This document shows, piece by piece, positions 8,373-19,127 of a stretch of 64,000 nt of DNA; positions within the stretch are counted from its first letter, which is position 1; every line of letters begins with the position of its first letter. The DNA lies in NCBI RefSeq assembly GCF_000971135.1, contig NZ_BBLW01000007.1, positions 1 through 64,000 of the forward strand, read 5' to 3'. The position numbers and the translations under genes were made by a program. The notes beneath the pieces were generated by a model, which made no database searches, was not told the DNA's origin, and saw nothing but the letters and a program-made list of their open reading frames with translations. This stretch comes from Demequina phytophila (GTDB taxonomy: Bacteria > Actinomycetota > Actinomycetes > Actinomycetales > Demequinaceae).

Positions 8373-8942
8373 ATGACCGACGGATCCGGCCACCGCATGC
8401 CTCCCCGGCTCGATCAGGGCGTGCTCTTCGACGACGGGCTGCCGCCGCTCGACGAGAATGCGGGCTATCGCGGACCTACCGCGTGCAAGGCCGCCGGCAT
8501 CACCTACCGCCAGCTCGACTACTGGGCCCGCACCGGGCTGGTCGAGCCTACCGTCCGGTCCGCGACCGGCTCGGGCACGCAGCGCCTCTACGGCTTCCGC
8601 GACATCCTCGTCCTCCGCGTGGTCAAGCGCCTGCTCGACTCGGGCGTGTCGCTGCAGCAGATCCGCACCGCGGTGGAGCACCTGCGCGAGCGCGGCGTCG
8701 AGGACCTCGCGAACATCACCCTGATGTCCGACGGCGCCTCGGTGTACGAGTGCACCTCGGACGACGAGGTCATCGATCTGGTCCAGGGCGGCCAGGGCGT
8801 CTTCGGCATCGCGCTCGGCAAGGTCTGGCGCGAGCTCGAGGGCTCGCTCTCGTCGCTGCCCGCCGACCGCGCGGACGACCTCGCGGTCACCGGCGTGGAC
8901 GAGCTCGCCGAACGTCGCCAGCGACGCAGCCAGGCCGGCTGA
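8373..8942 (+). CDS. MerR-family regulator (Rv1830-like)
   Basis: A 189-residue regulator. The MerR helix-turn-helix lies at residues 34-100 (GPTACKAAGITYRQLDYWAR, followed by GTQRLYGFRDILVLR) with a short C-terminal domain. It corresponds in position to Rv1830, the second MerR gene of the garA cluster. The DUF151/BFN gene that separates the two MerR genes in mycobacteria (Rv1829) is missing. ATG 8373 is chosen because AGGAGG lies 6 nt upstream. The gene has its own sigma-A promoter, so it need not depend on ftsR transcription. Confidence 0.85.
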   Translation: MTDGSGHRMPPRLDQGVLFDDGLPPLDENAGYRGPTACKAAGITYRQLDYWARTGLVEPTVRSATGSGTQRLYGFRDILVLRVVKRLLDSGVSLQQIRTAVEHLRERGVEDLANITLMSDGASVYECTSDDEVIDLVQGGQGVFGIALGKVWRELEGSLSSLPADRADDLAVTGVDELAERRQRRSQAG

Positions 8943-8967
8943 AGCCACCCTTCACGCGCGTGCGGGC

Positions 8968-8999
8968 GACGATGCGCCTGCCGCTACCGCCGCATCGTC
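8968..8999 (+). terminator. Hairpin from an inverted GACGATGCG pair after the MerR gene
   Basis: GACGATGCG (8968-8976) and CGCATCGTC (8991-8999) form a perfect 9-bp stem with a 14-nt loop, 26 nt after the MerR stop. There is no U-run. Both arms belong to the dispersed GGACGATGC family. The remaining ~215 nt up to the pyruvate carboxylase start hold no gene that I can see. Confidence 0.6.
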
Positions 9000-9214
9000 C
9001 CTCCGCGACCGAGTTCCACACGGAATCTGCAGGTGGTCGCGCGCGTCCCGGGAGACGCGCAGCGGTTGGCGCCGTTTGAACGATTCATCGGCTCCTTCGT
9101 GTGGAATCTGGCGGGGGCACGACGTGTCGCAACACCTGGCGTCTCACCTGGTGGACGGCGGCTGACTGCCGTCCCGAAACCTGGCAGGATGTCCCCAACG
9201 ACGAAGGGAAGCAG

Positions 9215-12622
<3,408 letters not shown>

Positions 12623-12626
12623 ACCC

Positions 12627-12641
12627 ATGGTCGGGGACCAT
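12627..12641 (+). promoter_or_regulatory. Dyad ATGGTC-GGG-GACCAT after pyc
   Basis: A 6-bp perfect inverted repeat with a 3-nt spacer starts 5 nt after the pyc stop and 64 nt before the flavodoxin start. It could be an operator or a weak terminator. No U-run follows. Confidence 0.3.
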
Positions 12642-12704
12642 CGTCCCGTCGGTGCGACGCCGTGCCACGGGACTATGGTGCCGTTCACCCCGGAGGAGGT
12701 CACC

Positions 12705-13202
12705 ATGAAGGTGCTGGTAGCGGTCGGTTCGAAGTACGGCGCGACGCGCGAGGTCGCGCAGCATGTCGCGGAGCAGATCCGCTCGCACGGCTTCGAGGTG
12801 GACCTCGAGGACGCGTGCGACGTGCACGGGATCCACTACTACGAGGCCGTGGTGATCGGCTCCGCGGTGTACGGCGGTCTGTGGCGCCGCGACGCGTCCG
12901 AGCTGGTGCGCGAGCACCGCGACGAGCTGCGCGACAAGGACGTGTGGATGTTCTCCGTGGGCATGGAGACCGTGGTGCAGCCGGGTCAGCCCCTCGACGA
13001 GGCGGACGGCTTCGCCGCGGACATCGAGGCCCGCGACCACGCGCGGTTCCCCGGCGCCCTCGACTGGGACAAGCTCAACGTGGGCGAGAAGGCCCTCATC
13101 CGCGTCCTCAACCCGCCCAAGGGCGACTTCCGCGACTTCACCGCCGTGCGCGAGTGGGCCGAGGGCGTCGCCAACGAGCTGGAGTCCATCGCGGCGGCGT
13201 AG
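12705..13202 (+). CDS. Flavodoxin-domain protein (HemG-like)
   Basis: A 165-residue FMN-binding flavodoxin-fold protein. The phosphate-binding loop GSKYGATREVAQHVAE follows the first beta-strand, and VVIGSAVYGGLW is the second FMN-contact loop. It resembles the flavodoxin-domain proteins annotated as menaquinone-dependent protoporphyrinogen dehydrogenases (HemG), but no haem gene is nearby and the electron partner is unknown. A strong ribosome-binding site (GGAGGAGG) precedes the ATG at 12705. Confidence 0.82.
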   Translation: MKVLVAVGSKYGATREVAQHVAEQIRSHGFEVDLEDACDVHGIHYYEAVVIGSAVYGGLWRRDASELVREHRDELRDKDVWMFSVGMETVVQPGQPLDEADGFAADIEARDHARFPGALDWDKLNVGEKALIRVLNPPKGDFRDFTAVREWAEGVANELESIAAA

Positions 13203-13216
13203 CCGCCCCGTACGGA

Positions 13217-13254
13217 GGGACGATGCGGCGGCCGGGCGTGGCGCGCATCGTCCC
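13217..13254. terminator. Perfect 11-bp inverted repeat of the GGGACGATGCG motif
   Basis: GGGACGATGCG (13217-13227) and CGCATCGTCCC (13244-13254) form an 11-bp stem with a 16-nt loop, starting 15 nt after the flavodoxin stop. The position fits a rho-independent-like terminator without a U-run. It consists of two facing copies of the window-wide repeat. Confidence 0.65.
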
Positions 13255-13347
13255 CGCGCGACGGGGGTAGGTTGGGATCAGGTCCCCGCCTGGTAGCGAG
13301 GCTGGCGCGATCCGCCGGTCCTCGCGGAACGACTCGATGGAGAGTTC

Positions 13348-13509
13348 ATGTTCACCGCAACCGCGGCGGCCGTCACCCTCAGCGCCGCCAGCCCCGCCCC
13401 CGCCGACGGCGTGGGCCCCGGCTTCTTCTTCATGATCCTCGTGCTCCTGGGTGGGGTGGTCGGCACCGTCACGGTCGGTTGGCAGAACCACCGCCGTCGC
13501 CACCGCTGA
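13348..13509 (+). CDS. Small single-pass membrane protein (53 aa)
   Basis: A 53-codon ORF beginning MFTATAAAVTLSAAS. The first ~20 residues look like a weak signal or hydrophobic anchor. A clear transmembrane segment follows, GFFFMILVLLGGVVGTVTVG (residues 25-44), and then a basic tail WQNHRRRHR that would be cytoplasmic. A GGAGAG ribosome-binding site is 5 nt before the ATG. Its stop abuts the stop of the convergent flavoprotein pseudogene. I do not recognise a family. Confidence 0.6.
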   Translation: MFTATAAAVTLSAASPAPADGVGPGFFFMILVLLGGVVGTVTVGWQNHRRRHR

Positions 13510-14814
13510 TCAGCAGCACTCGCCGCCGTCGGTCGAGCACACGCCCGTCGCGGGCAGCACCAGCTCGATCGCGCGCGCCGAGGCGACGTCGCCGGCGATC
13601 CAGGCGACCACCGAACGCACCTGCTCGTAGCCGGTCGTGAGGAGGAACGTGGGCGCGCGGCCGTACGACTTCATGCCGACCAGGAACACGCCCTGGTCGG
13701 GGTGCGCGAGCTCGCGGTACCCGTGGGGCTCGACCGTGCCGCACGAGTGCACGTTGGGGTCGATCAGCGGCGCAAGGCGGCGCGGCGCCTCGACGACGTC
13801 GTCGAGGTCAAGCCGGATCTCGCGGTACATGCTCAGGTCGGGGCGGAAGCCGGTCGCGTTCACCAGCACGTCGGTTCGATGGGTGGTGACCCCGGTGCCG
13901 CGGCGGCCGGCGAGCGCGACCGCGTCGCCGTCCCACCGGGCCCCCACCGTCTCGAAGCCGTCGAGCAACGTGACGCGTCCGTCGGCGACCGCGCGGCGCG
14001 CGCGCACGCCCAGCGAGGCACGCCCGGGCAGGCCGTCGGTCTCGGCGTCGGTCACGCGGTCGGGGGAAGCGGTGCGGATCGCCCAGGTGACCCGCGTGCC
14101 CGGCTCGTCGCGTGCGAGCGACGCGAGGGCGATCACGGTGTTCGCGGCCGAGTGCCCGGCACCCACCACGGTGGTGTGCCGGCCCGCGAACACGGCGCGG
14201 TCGCGGCCGAGCACGTCGGGGAGCGCGGGCATGACCCGGTCCGCGACCTCGGCCAGGCCGGGCAGCGTGAGTCCGTTGCTCGCGAGAGAGTTCGCCGAAC
14301 GGAAGGTGCCGGAGGCGTCGATCACGGCGCGGAAGGTGCGGTCCTCGACCGTGCCGGCGGCGCCGCGGCTGCGCACCACCAGGGGGGCGGCATCGCGCCC
14401 GGCGGTGCGGGTGCGGTCCATGCCCTCCCGCGAGACGTCGGTGACCGCCATCCCCAGCCGGATGCGGGAGGCGATGCCGTCGAGCGCCGCGAGCGGCTCG
14501 AGGTAACGCGCCACGAGCTCGGCGCCCGTCGGGGCGCGGTCGGGGTCGGGCAGCTCCCAGCCCGTCTACTCGAGCAGGCGTCGCGCCGCGGGATCGACCA
14601 GGTGCCTCCACGGCGAGAACAGCCGTGTGTGGCCCCACGCGCGGACGTTCGCGCCCACCGACGGGCCGGACTCGAGCACCACGAAGTCGATCCCGCGCCC
14701 GAGCAGGTGCGCGGCGGCGGCGAGCCCCACCGGGCCCGCGCCGATGATGGCGACGGGGAGGTGGGCGTTCGTGGGACGGGCCAAGGGGGCCGCGGTGAGG
14801 TCGATGAGGGTCAT
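13510..14814 (-). pseudogene. Arsenic-locus flavin monooxygenase (ArsO-like) broken by an in-frame amber codon
   Basis: Read in one frame this is a 434-codon flavoprotein. The FAD site VAIIGAGPVGLAAAAHL lies near residue 21, the NADPH site VVGAGHSAANTVIAL in the middle, a NATGFRPD motif near the C-terminus, and a cysteine-rich tail (TGVCSTDGGECC). That tail and the divergent arsR-aquaporin pair are typical of flavoproteins in ars clusters. Codon 83 is TAG (14566-14568), between RRLLE and TGWELP. A single G-to-T change from GAG would explain it, because the frame is otherwise intact and conserved on both sides. The amber codon separates the FAD site from the rest, so a restart at 14514 would not be functional. 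The start at 14814 has AGGAG upstream. A sequencing error is the main alternative. Confidence 0.8.
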
Positions 14815-14843
14815 GGGGAGCTCCTGGGTTGTGCCAGCCTCTA

Positions 14844-14870
14844 TCGATACTCGTCAATATCGACTACTGT
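14844..14870. promoter_or_regulatory. ArsR operator overlapping a leaderless promoter
   Basis: TCGATA (14844-14849) and TATCGA (14858-14863) form an inverted repeat with an 8-nt spacer in the divergent gap. The arsR -10 box TACTGT (14865-14870) follows immediately, 7 nt before the ATG. This fits autorepression of arsR and repression of the divergent flavoprotein. Confidence 0.6.
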
Positions 14871-14877
14871 CAATGTC

Positions 14878-15231
14878 ATGACGGAGATCACCGGCCTCGA
14901 GCTCACGGACGTCAGCGCGTCATGCGCGACCTCGCTGGTGGGAGAGCCGCTGAGCGCCGACGCGGCCGAGGAGCTGGCGCACACCATGAAGGCCCTCGCC
15001 GATCCGGCTCGGCTCCGGCTGCTGTCGATCGTCGCGGCGTCCGCCGGGGGAGAGGCGTGCGTATGCGACCTCACCGAGCCCGTGGGCCTCAGCCAGCCCA
15101 CGGTTTCGCACCACCTCAAGGTGCTGACCGAGGCGGGCTTCCTCAGCCGCTCCAAGCGCGGCACCTGGGCGTACTACGCCCTGGTCCCGGGTGCGCTCGA
15201 CCGCGTCTCGCGCGCGCTGGGCGCCGCATGA
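14878..15231 (+). CDS. arsR: ArsR/SmtB-family metalloregulator
   Basis: A 117-residue winged-helix repressor. The core is TMKALADPARLRLLSIV, then CVCDLTEPVGLSQPTVSHHL as the recognition helix and YYALVPGAL at the wing end. The CVC pair before the DNA-binding helix is the ELCVCDL-type As(III)-binding motif (here EACVCDL), so arsenite or antimonite is the probable inducer. ATG 14878 is leaderless. The gene overlaps the aquaporin gene by ATGA, so the two are translationally coupled. It is divergent from the disrupted arsenic-type flavoprotein. Confidence 0.9.
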   Translation: MTEITGLELTDVSASCATSLVGEPLSADAAEELAHTMKALADPARLRLLSIVAASAGGEACVCDLTEPVGLSQPTVSHHLKVLTEAGFLSRSKRGTWAYYALVPGALDRVSRALGAA

Positions 15232-15959
15232 CCGCCGTCGGCGCCCGCGCGCTGGCCGCCGAGCTGCTCGGCACCGCGCTGCTCGTCACGGTGGTGGTGG
15301 GCTCCGGGATCGCCGCCGCCGCGCTCTCGCCGGAGGACGTGGGCCTCCAGCTGCTGGAGAACGCGATCGCGACCGCGCTCGGACTCACCGTCCTCATCCT
15401 CATGTTCGGCCCCGTCTCCGGCGCCCACTTCAACCCCGTCGTGTCGCTTGCGGACTGGTTCCTGGGCCGACGTTCGGGTCACGGGCTCTCGCTCGGGGAG
15501 GTAGGCGCGTACTCCGCAGCGCAGGTCGTGGGCGGCATCGCGGGCGCGATCCTCGCGAACCTCATGTTCGACGTCCCCACCACGTTGTCGACCACGGCTC
15601 GCGCCACCGGTCCGCACCTGCTCGCCGAGCTGGTGGCGACCTCGGGCCTGGTGCTCGTCATCTTCGCGCTCGCACGCTCGGGTCGCGGCGCGCTCGCCGC
15701 GCCGGCCGTGGGCGCGTACATCGGCGCCGCGTACTGGTTCACCAGCTCGACGTCGTTCGCCAATCCCGCGGTCACCGTCGGACGCGTGTTCTCGGACACG
15801 TTCGCCGGGATCGCGCCGGCCTCGGTCGCGCCGTTCGTGGGGGCGCAGCTCGTGGGCCTCGTCGTCGGCGTGTCCTTGGTGCTCGCGTTCTACCCGGGGG
15901 CCGGCGAGGCGGCCGACGACGTCGTGGTGCCCCACGACGAGGCCGCCGCCGCTCGCTGA
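15228..15959 (+). CDS. Aquaporin (MIP family) channel of the ars locus
   Basis: A 243-residue channel with six hydrophobic segments and the two half-helix boxes of the MIP family. The first box is NPV (HFNPVVSLAD) instead of NPA; the second is a canonical NPA (FANPAVTVGR). The C-terminal tail is acidic. Direct coupling to arsR suggests passage of arsenite, As(OH)3, as described for AqpS of Sinorhizobium, in place of an ArsB or Acr3 pump. No arsC, arsB or acr3 gene lies nearby. A general water or glycerol channel cannot be excluded from sequence. Confidence 0.87.
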   Translation: MTAVGARALAAELLGTALLVTVVVGSGIAAAALSPEDVGLQLLENAIATALGLTVLILMFGPVSGAHFNPVVSLADWFLGRRSGHGLSLGEVGAYSAAQVVGGIAGAILANLMFDVPTTLSTTARATGPHLLAELVATSGLVLVIFALARSGRGALAAPAVGAYIGAAYWFTSSTSFANPAVTVGRVFSDTFAGIAPASVAPFVGAQLVGLVVGVSLVLAFYPGAGEAADDVVVPHDEAAAAR

Positions 15960-15984
15960 CCCGGCCCGGGCATCGTCCCTGGCG

Positions 15985-17079
15985 CTACCGCGACCGCAGG
16001 TGCTCGCGCAGGTACGGCAACGCGAAGTCCACGTGCCCGCGCGCGACCTGCTCGATCACGCCCGCGTCGAGCAGGCGGCGCCGGTAGGTGTCGGCGTTCT
16101 GACGCGACATGCCCGTGCGGGTGCCGAGGTCGACCATCCGGGAGGGCCCGTCGTCGACCGCCATGGCGCGGAGCATCTCGAGGTCACGTGGGGACAGGTC
16201 CGCGAGGGCCGTGTCGGTCACGAGCGTGCCGAGCCGCTCACGCGCGGCCTCGACGCCCGTCGCCACGTCGGCGAGGGAGATCGCGCCGTCGGGCGCCGCC
16301 CGCCACACGTGGAAGCCGACCAGCTGGATGAGGAACGGGTAGCCGTGCGTCGCCTCGGCCGCGGCGCGGGCGGCGTCCGTCGCGATGGTGCGGCCGTTCG
16401 CGGTCACGGTCGCGACCAGGGCGTCGTGGACCTCGTCGGTGGCGACGTCGGCGAGCACGTGCTTGTCGGCGCGGCGGAGGAATGTCAGGACGCGGCCCTG
16501 CGCGTCGGAGCGCAACAGGTCGGACACGGCCGAGGGAAGTCCCGCCATGACGATCGCGAACTCCCGGTTCTCGCGCACCAGATGCTGCGTGATGAGGGCC
16601 AGCTCGCGCAGGTCGTCGGAGCGGGCCTGGACCTCGTCGACCGTGATGAGCAGGCCCGTGCCGTCCTTCTCCAGCGTGTCCAGAAGGCGGCCGATGCGGT
16701 GCCGGACGCCCTCCGCGAGCTGCGGCGTGAGCTCCGTGTCGACGCCGCCGATCCCGCCGATCGAGACGCCCGTCACCCTGCGCCGCGCCCGCGGGTTCAC
16801 GCCCTCGAGGAGCCTGTCGACCGCCTCGCCGATGCGCGCCAGCATGCCGGGGGACGCGGACTCGTCGATGACGAGCCACCCGTGGGCCATCGCGCGATCG
16901 CCCGACTCCGTGAGCATGACGGTCTTCCCGGTGCCGCGGGCGCCGGTGAAGATGGTGATGCGGGCCGGGTGGCCCGGGCCGGACTGGATGCCCTCGTCGA
17001 CCTCGGCGAGCAGCGCGTCGCGACCCACCAGCAGGGGAGGGACCGCGCCCGCCGTCGGCTTGAACGGGTTGACCGTCAT
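15985..17079 (-). CDS. AAA ATPase with C-terminal winged helix (ORC1/Cdc6-like orphan)
   Basis: A 364-residue P-loop ATPase: Walker A FTGARGTGKT near residue 47 and Walker B LLITVDEVQ near residue 140. The C-terminal 60 residues look like a winged-helix domain (MVDLGTRTGMSRQNADTYRRR). It resembles archaeal-type/AAA_16 ATPases that are common in actinobacteria and of unknown role. ATG 17079 is preceded by AGGAGG. The same frame is open 15 codons further upstream, but without a ribosome-binding site. A pair of TTGGTAC direct repeats lies just upstream. The C-terminus is convergent with the aquaporin gene. Confidence 0.75.
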   Translation of the reverse strand: MTVNPFKPTAGAVPPLLVGRDALLAEVDEGIQSGPGHPARITIFTGARGTGKTVMLTESGDRAMAHGWLVIDESASPGMLARIGEAVDRLLEGVNPRARRRVTGVSIGGIGGVDTELTPQLAEGVRHRIGRLLDTLEKDGTGLLITVDEVQARSDDLRELALITQHLVRENREFAIVMAGLPSAVSDLLRSDAQGRVLTFLRRADKHVLADVATDEVHDALVATVTANGRTIATDAARAAAEATHGYPFLIQLVGFHVWRAAPDGAISLADVATGVEAARERLGTLVTDTALADLSPRDLEMLRAMAVDDGPSRMVDLGTRTGMSRQNADTYRRRLLDAGVIEQVARGHVDFALPYLREHLRSR

Positions 17080-17099
17080 CAGCGCCTCCTGGTTGCGCG

Positions 17100-17116
17100 T
17101 TGGTACATCTTGGTAC
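17100..17116. repeat. TTGGTAC direct repeat upstream of the AAA ATPase
   Basis: TTGGTAC at 17100-17106 and again at 17110-17116, a 10-bp period, 20-36 bp before the ATPase start. One-helical-turn spacing suggests a binding site for a protein on one face of the DNA, perhaps the ATPase's own winged helix. Confidence 0.4.
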
Positions 17117-17158
17117 TTTCGCACGGAGGTCTGACAGGAGGACGATGCGGCGCGCCGG

Positions 17159-17734
17159 TCAGGCGTCGAGGGCGCAGCCCTCGTAGGCGTACGTCGAGGC
17201 GTCCAGGTGCAGACGCGCGTGGCCCGCGTACTCGAGGGCCGCGTCGAGGGTGTCGGTCTCGAGAGTGAGGGTCGCCCATCCCACGATCCTCTGCGGGTGC
17301 GAGGCGAGCGACGGGAAGGTGTTCTCCGTCACGTCCCACGCGTCGATCGCGCTCGTGACCTCGTCCCACCGCGCCGCGGGCGTCTCCCAGCTCCCGCCCA
17401 GCACGTCGGCCTCGACGCACGGGTTGACCGCCGGGTCGTGGACCAGGCCGGGTTCGCCGCCGTAGCCCGGCAGCAAGCCGGTGGAGGACGATCCGGCGAT
17501 CTCGCCGTCCTCGTCCCCGTCCCCGTACAGCGGGCCGTGGGCGCCCATGACGAGGTTGCGCGCCGCCTCGGCGTTCGCGCGCGCCTCCTCGATCGAGCCG
17601 GCGTCCTCCCAGCCGTCGATCGCGACGGTGAGCTGGTCGAAGCGCTCGGCCACCTCCGGCGGCATGTCGCTCGCGGGGGTCGGGGAGCACGCTGCGAGCG
17701 CCAGCATCGGGAGCACCAGCAGGGCACGTCGCAT
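17159..17734 (-). CDS. Predicted lipoprotein of unknown function
   Basis: A 191-residue secreted protein. The signal peptide MRRALLVLPMLALAAC ends in a lipobox (ALAAC), with Cys16 as the lipidation site. The mature part is acidic, with helical repeats of alanine and glutamate (EEARANAEAARNLV) and two further cysteines (NPCVEAD, YEGCALDA) that may pair. No family recognised. The start at 17734 lies 10 nt after the stop of the upstream yigZ-like gene, so the two form an operon. Confidence 0.78.
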   Translation of the reverse strand: MRRALLVLPMLALAACSPTPASDMPPEVAERFDQLTVAIDGWEDAGSIEEARANAEAARNLVMGAHGPLYGDGDEDGEIAGSSSTGLLPGYGGEPGLVHDPAVNPCVEADVLGGSWETPAARWDEVTSAIDAWDVTENTFPSLASHPQRIVGWATLTLETDTLDAALEYAGHARLHLDASTYAYEGCALDA

Positions 17735-17744
17735 GCTGCTCACC

Positions 17745-18398
17745 CTACCGAGCGGGCACGTCGACCACACGGATATCCCCGGTGCGCGGGGTGACTGCGC
17801 CGGCGGTGAGCGCCGCGACGTCGGCGTCGAGCAGGGCGACGTCCGCGGATGCGACCCACGCGGCGAGCGTCGCACGCCCGCCGTAGAGGGGCGGCTCGAG
17901 CACCGCATCGTGCTCGTCCGCCCACTGGTGGAGGAATGCGAGGACGCGGCCCGCCTCCGCGTGGGGGACGTCCATGAGCACCCGGGTGCGCACGGTGCGC
18001 CGCACGATGCCGGCGAGATCGAGCGTCTCGGCGACCGCGTTGCCGTACGCCCGGACCAGCCCGCCCGCACCCAGCTTGGTCCCGCCGAACCAACGGCTCA
18101 CCACCGCGACCACGTCGGTGACGCCGCGTCGCCGCAGCACCTCGAGCATGGGCACGCCCGCGGTGCCGGCGGGCTCGCCGTCGTCGCTGGAGCGCTGCCG
18201 GTCGGCGTGCGTGCCCACCACGAGGGCCGTGCAGTGATGGCGGGCGTCCCAGCGCTGCTTGCGGATGCGCGCGATGACCTCGTCGGCCTCGTCCATGGAC
18301 GCGACCGGCGCGAGGTGCGTGAGGAACACCGACCTCTTGATCTCCAGCGTGTGCTCGACCGGCGCCGCGATGGTGCTCGGGAGGGGGCTGAAGGTCAC
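17745..18398 (-). CDS. YigZ/IMPACT-family protein
   Basis: A 217-residue protein with the IMPACT N-terminal domain: KRSVFLTHLAP, then DDGEPAGTAGVPML and WFGGTKLGAGGLVRAY, the family signature. A C-terminal DUF1949-like region follows. YigZ proteins are linked to translation or proteostasis control; the precise biochemical role is unsettled. The GTG start at 18398 has TACCCT (18405-18410) ending 6 nt upstream and no Shine-Dalgarno sequence, so it is probably leaderless. It is divergent from the ABC transporter pair. Confidence 0.9.
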   Translation of the reverse strand: MTFSPLPSTIAAPVEHTLEIKRSVFLTHLAPVASMDEADEVIARIRKQRWDARHHCTALVVGTHADRQRSSDDGEPAGTAGVPMLEVLRRRGVTDVVAVVSRWFGGTKLGAGGLVRAYGNAVAETLDLAGIVRRTVRTRVLMDVPHAEAGRVLAFLHQWADEHDAVLEPPLYGGRATLAAWVASADVALLDADVAALTAGAVTPRTGDIRVVDVPAR

Positions 18399-18434
18399 CG
18401 GTGCAGGGTAGCGCGGGGCCTAGGGTGAGGAGTC

Positions 18435-19127
18435 GTGGCCAAGAAGAAGAGCAGGGCGCAGGCACCCGTCGCGGACGCGGTGATCCAGGTGAAGGGCGTG
18501 ACCGCGGAGATCGGCGACGTGCCTGTGCTGGCGAAGGTGTCGTTCACTGCACGCGAGCGTCAGGCGGTGAAGCTGGTGGGCGCGAACGGCGCGGGCAAGA
18601 CGACGCTGCTGCGGGTGCTCGCGGGCGCGCTCGCGCCCAAGACCGGTACGGCGCTCGTGGGCGGCGCTCCCGCGGACGAGAAGGACCCGACGTTCAGGGC
18701 GCTCGTCGCGGCCCTCATCGGCACCCCTCCGCTCGCCCACAATCTCACTCTCGCGGAGCACTTCGCCCTGGTCGGCCTGTCCTGGGGCCTCGGATCGGAG
18801 GAGGCACGTGCCCGGGGCGGGCGTGTGCTCGATGCGTTCGGGGTGGGTGCGCTGGCCTCCCGGTTCCCGCACGAGCTGTCGTCGGGACAGGCCCAGATGG
18901 CGACGCTGGCCCTCACCTTGACGCGCCCGTGCGACGTCATCCTCCTCGACGAACCCGAGCAGCGCCTCGACGCGGACCGCGTGCTGATCCTCGCGGAGCT
19001 GCTCGAGGCGGAGCGCCGCGATGGCGCCACTCTGGTGGTCGCGAGCCACAGCACGGTCCTCCGCGACGCGCTCGAGGGACCGACCGTCTCCCTCACCGAG
19101 GTGCGGACCCAGCATGACCAGGCCTGA
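18435..19127 (+). CDS. ABC transporter ATP-binding protein
   Basis: A 230-residue nucleotide-binding subunit. Walker A GANGAGKTT near residue 50, signature LSSGQ near residue 152, Walker B VILLDEPEQRLD and the switch histidine in VVASHS. A lysine-rich N-terminus precedes the domain. It overlaps the permease gene by 14 nt, so they make one transporter, probably an exporter (no binding protein is present). TAGGGT and GAGGAG precede the GTG at 18435. Confidence 0.9.
   Translation: MAKKKSRAQAPVADAVIQVKGVTAEIGDVPVLAKVSFTARERQAVKLVGANGAGKTTLLRVLAGALAPKTGTALVGGAPADEKDPTFRALVAALIGTPPLAHNLTLAEHFALVGLSWGLGSEEARARGGRVLDAFGVGALASRFPHELSSGQAQMATLALTLTRPCDVILLDEPEQRLDADRVLILAELLEAERRDGATLVVASHSTVLRDALEGPTVSLTEVRTQHDQA

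Noticed and set aside
17742..17747. TAGGGT, 7 nt before the lipoprotein ATG, as a leaderless promoter
   Set aside because: The TAG is the stop codon of the upstream yigZ-like gene and GGTGAG can serve as ribosome-binding site, so an operon explains it.
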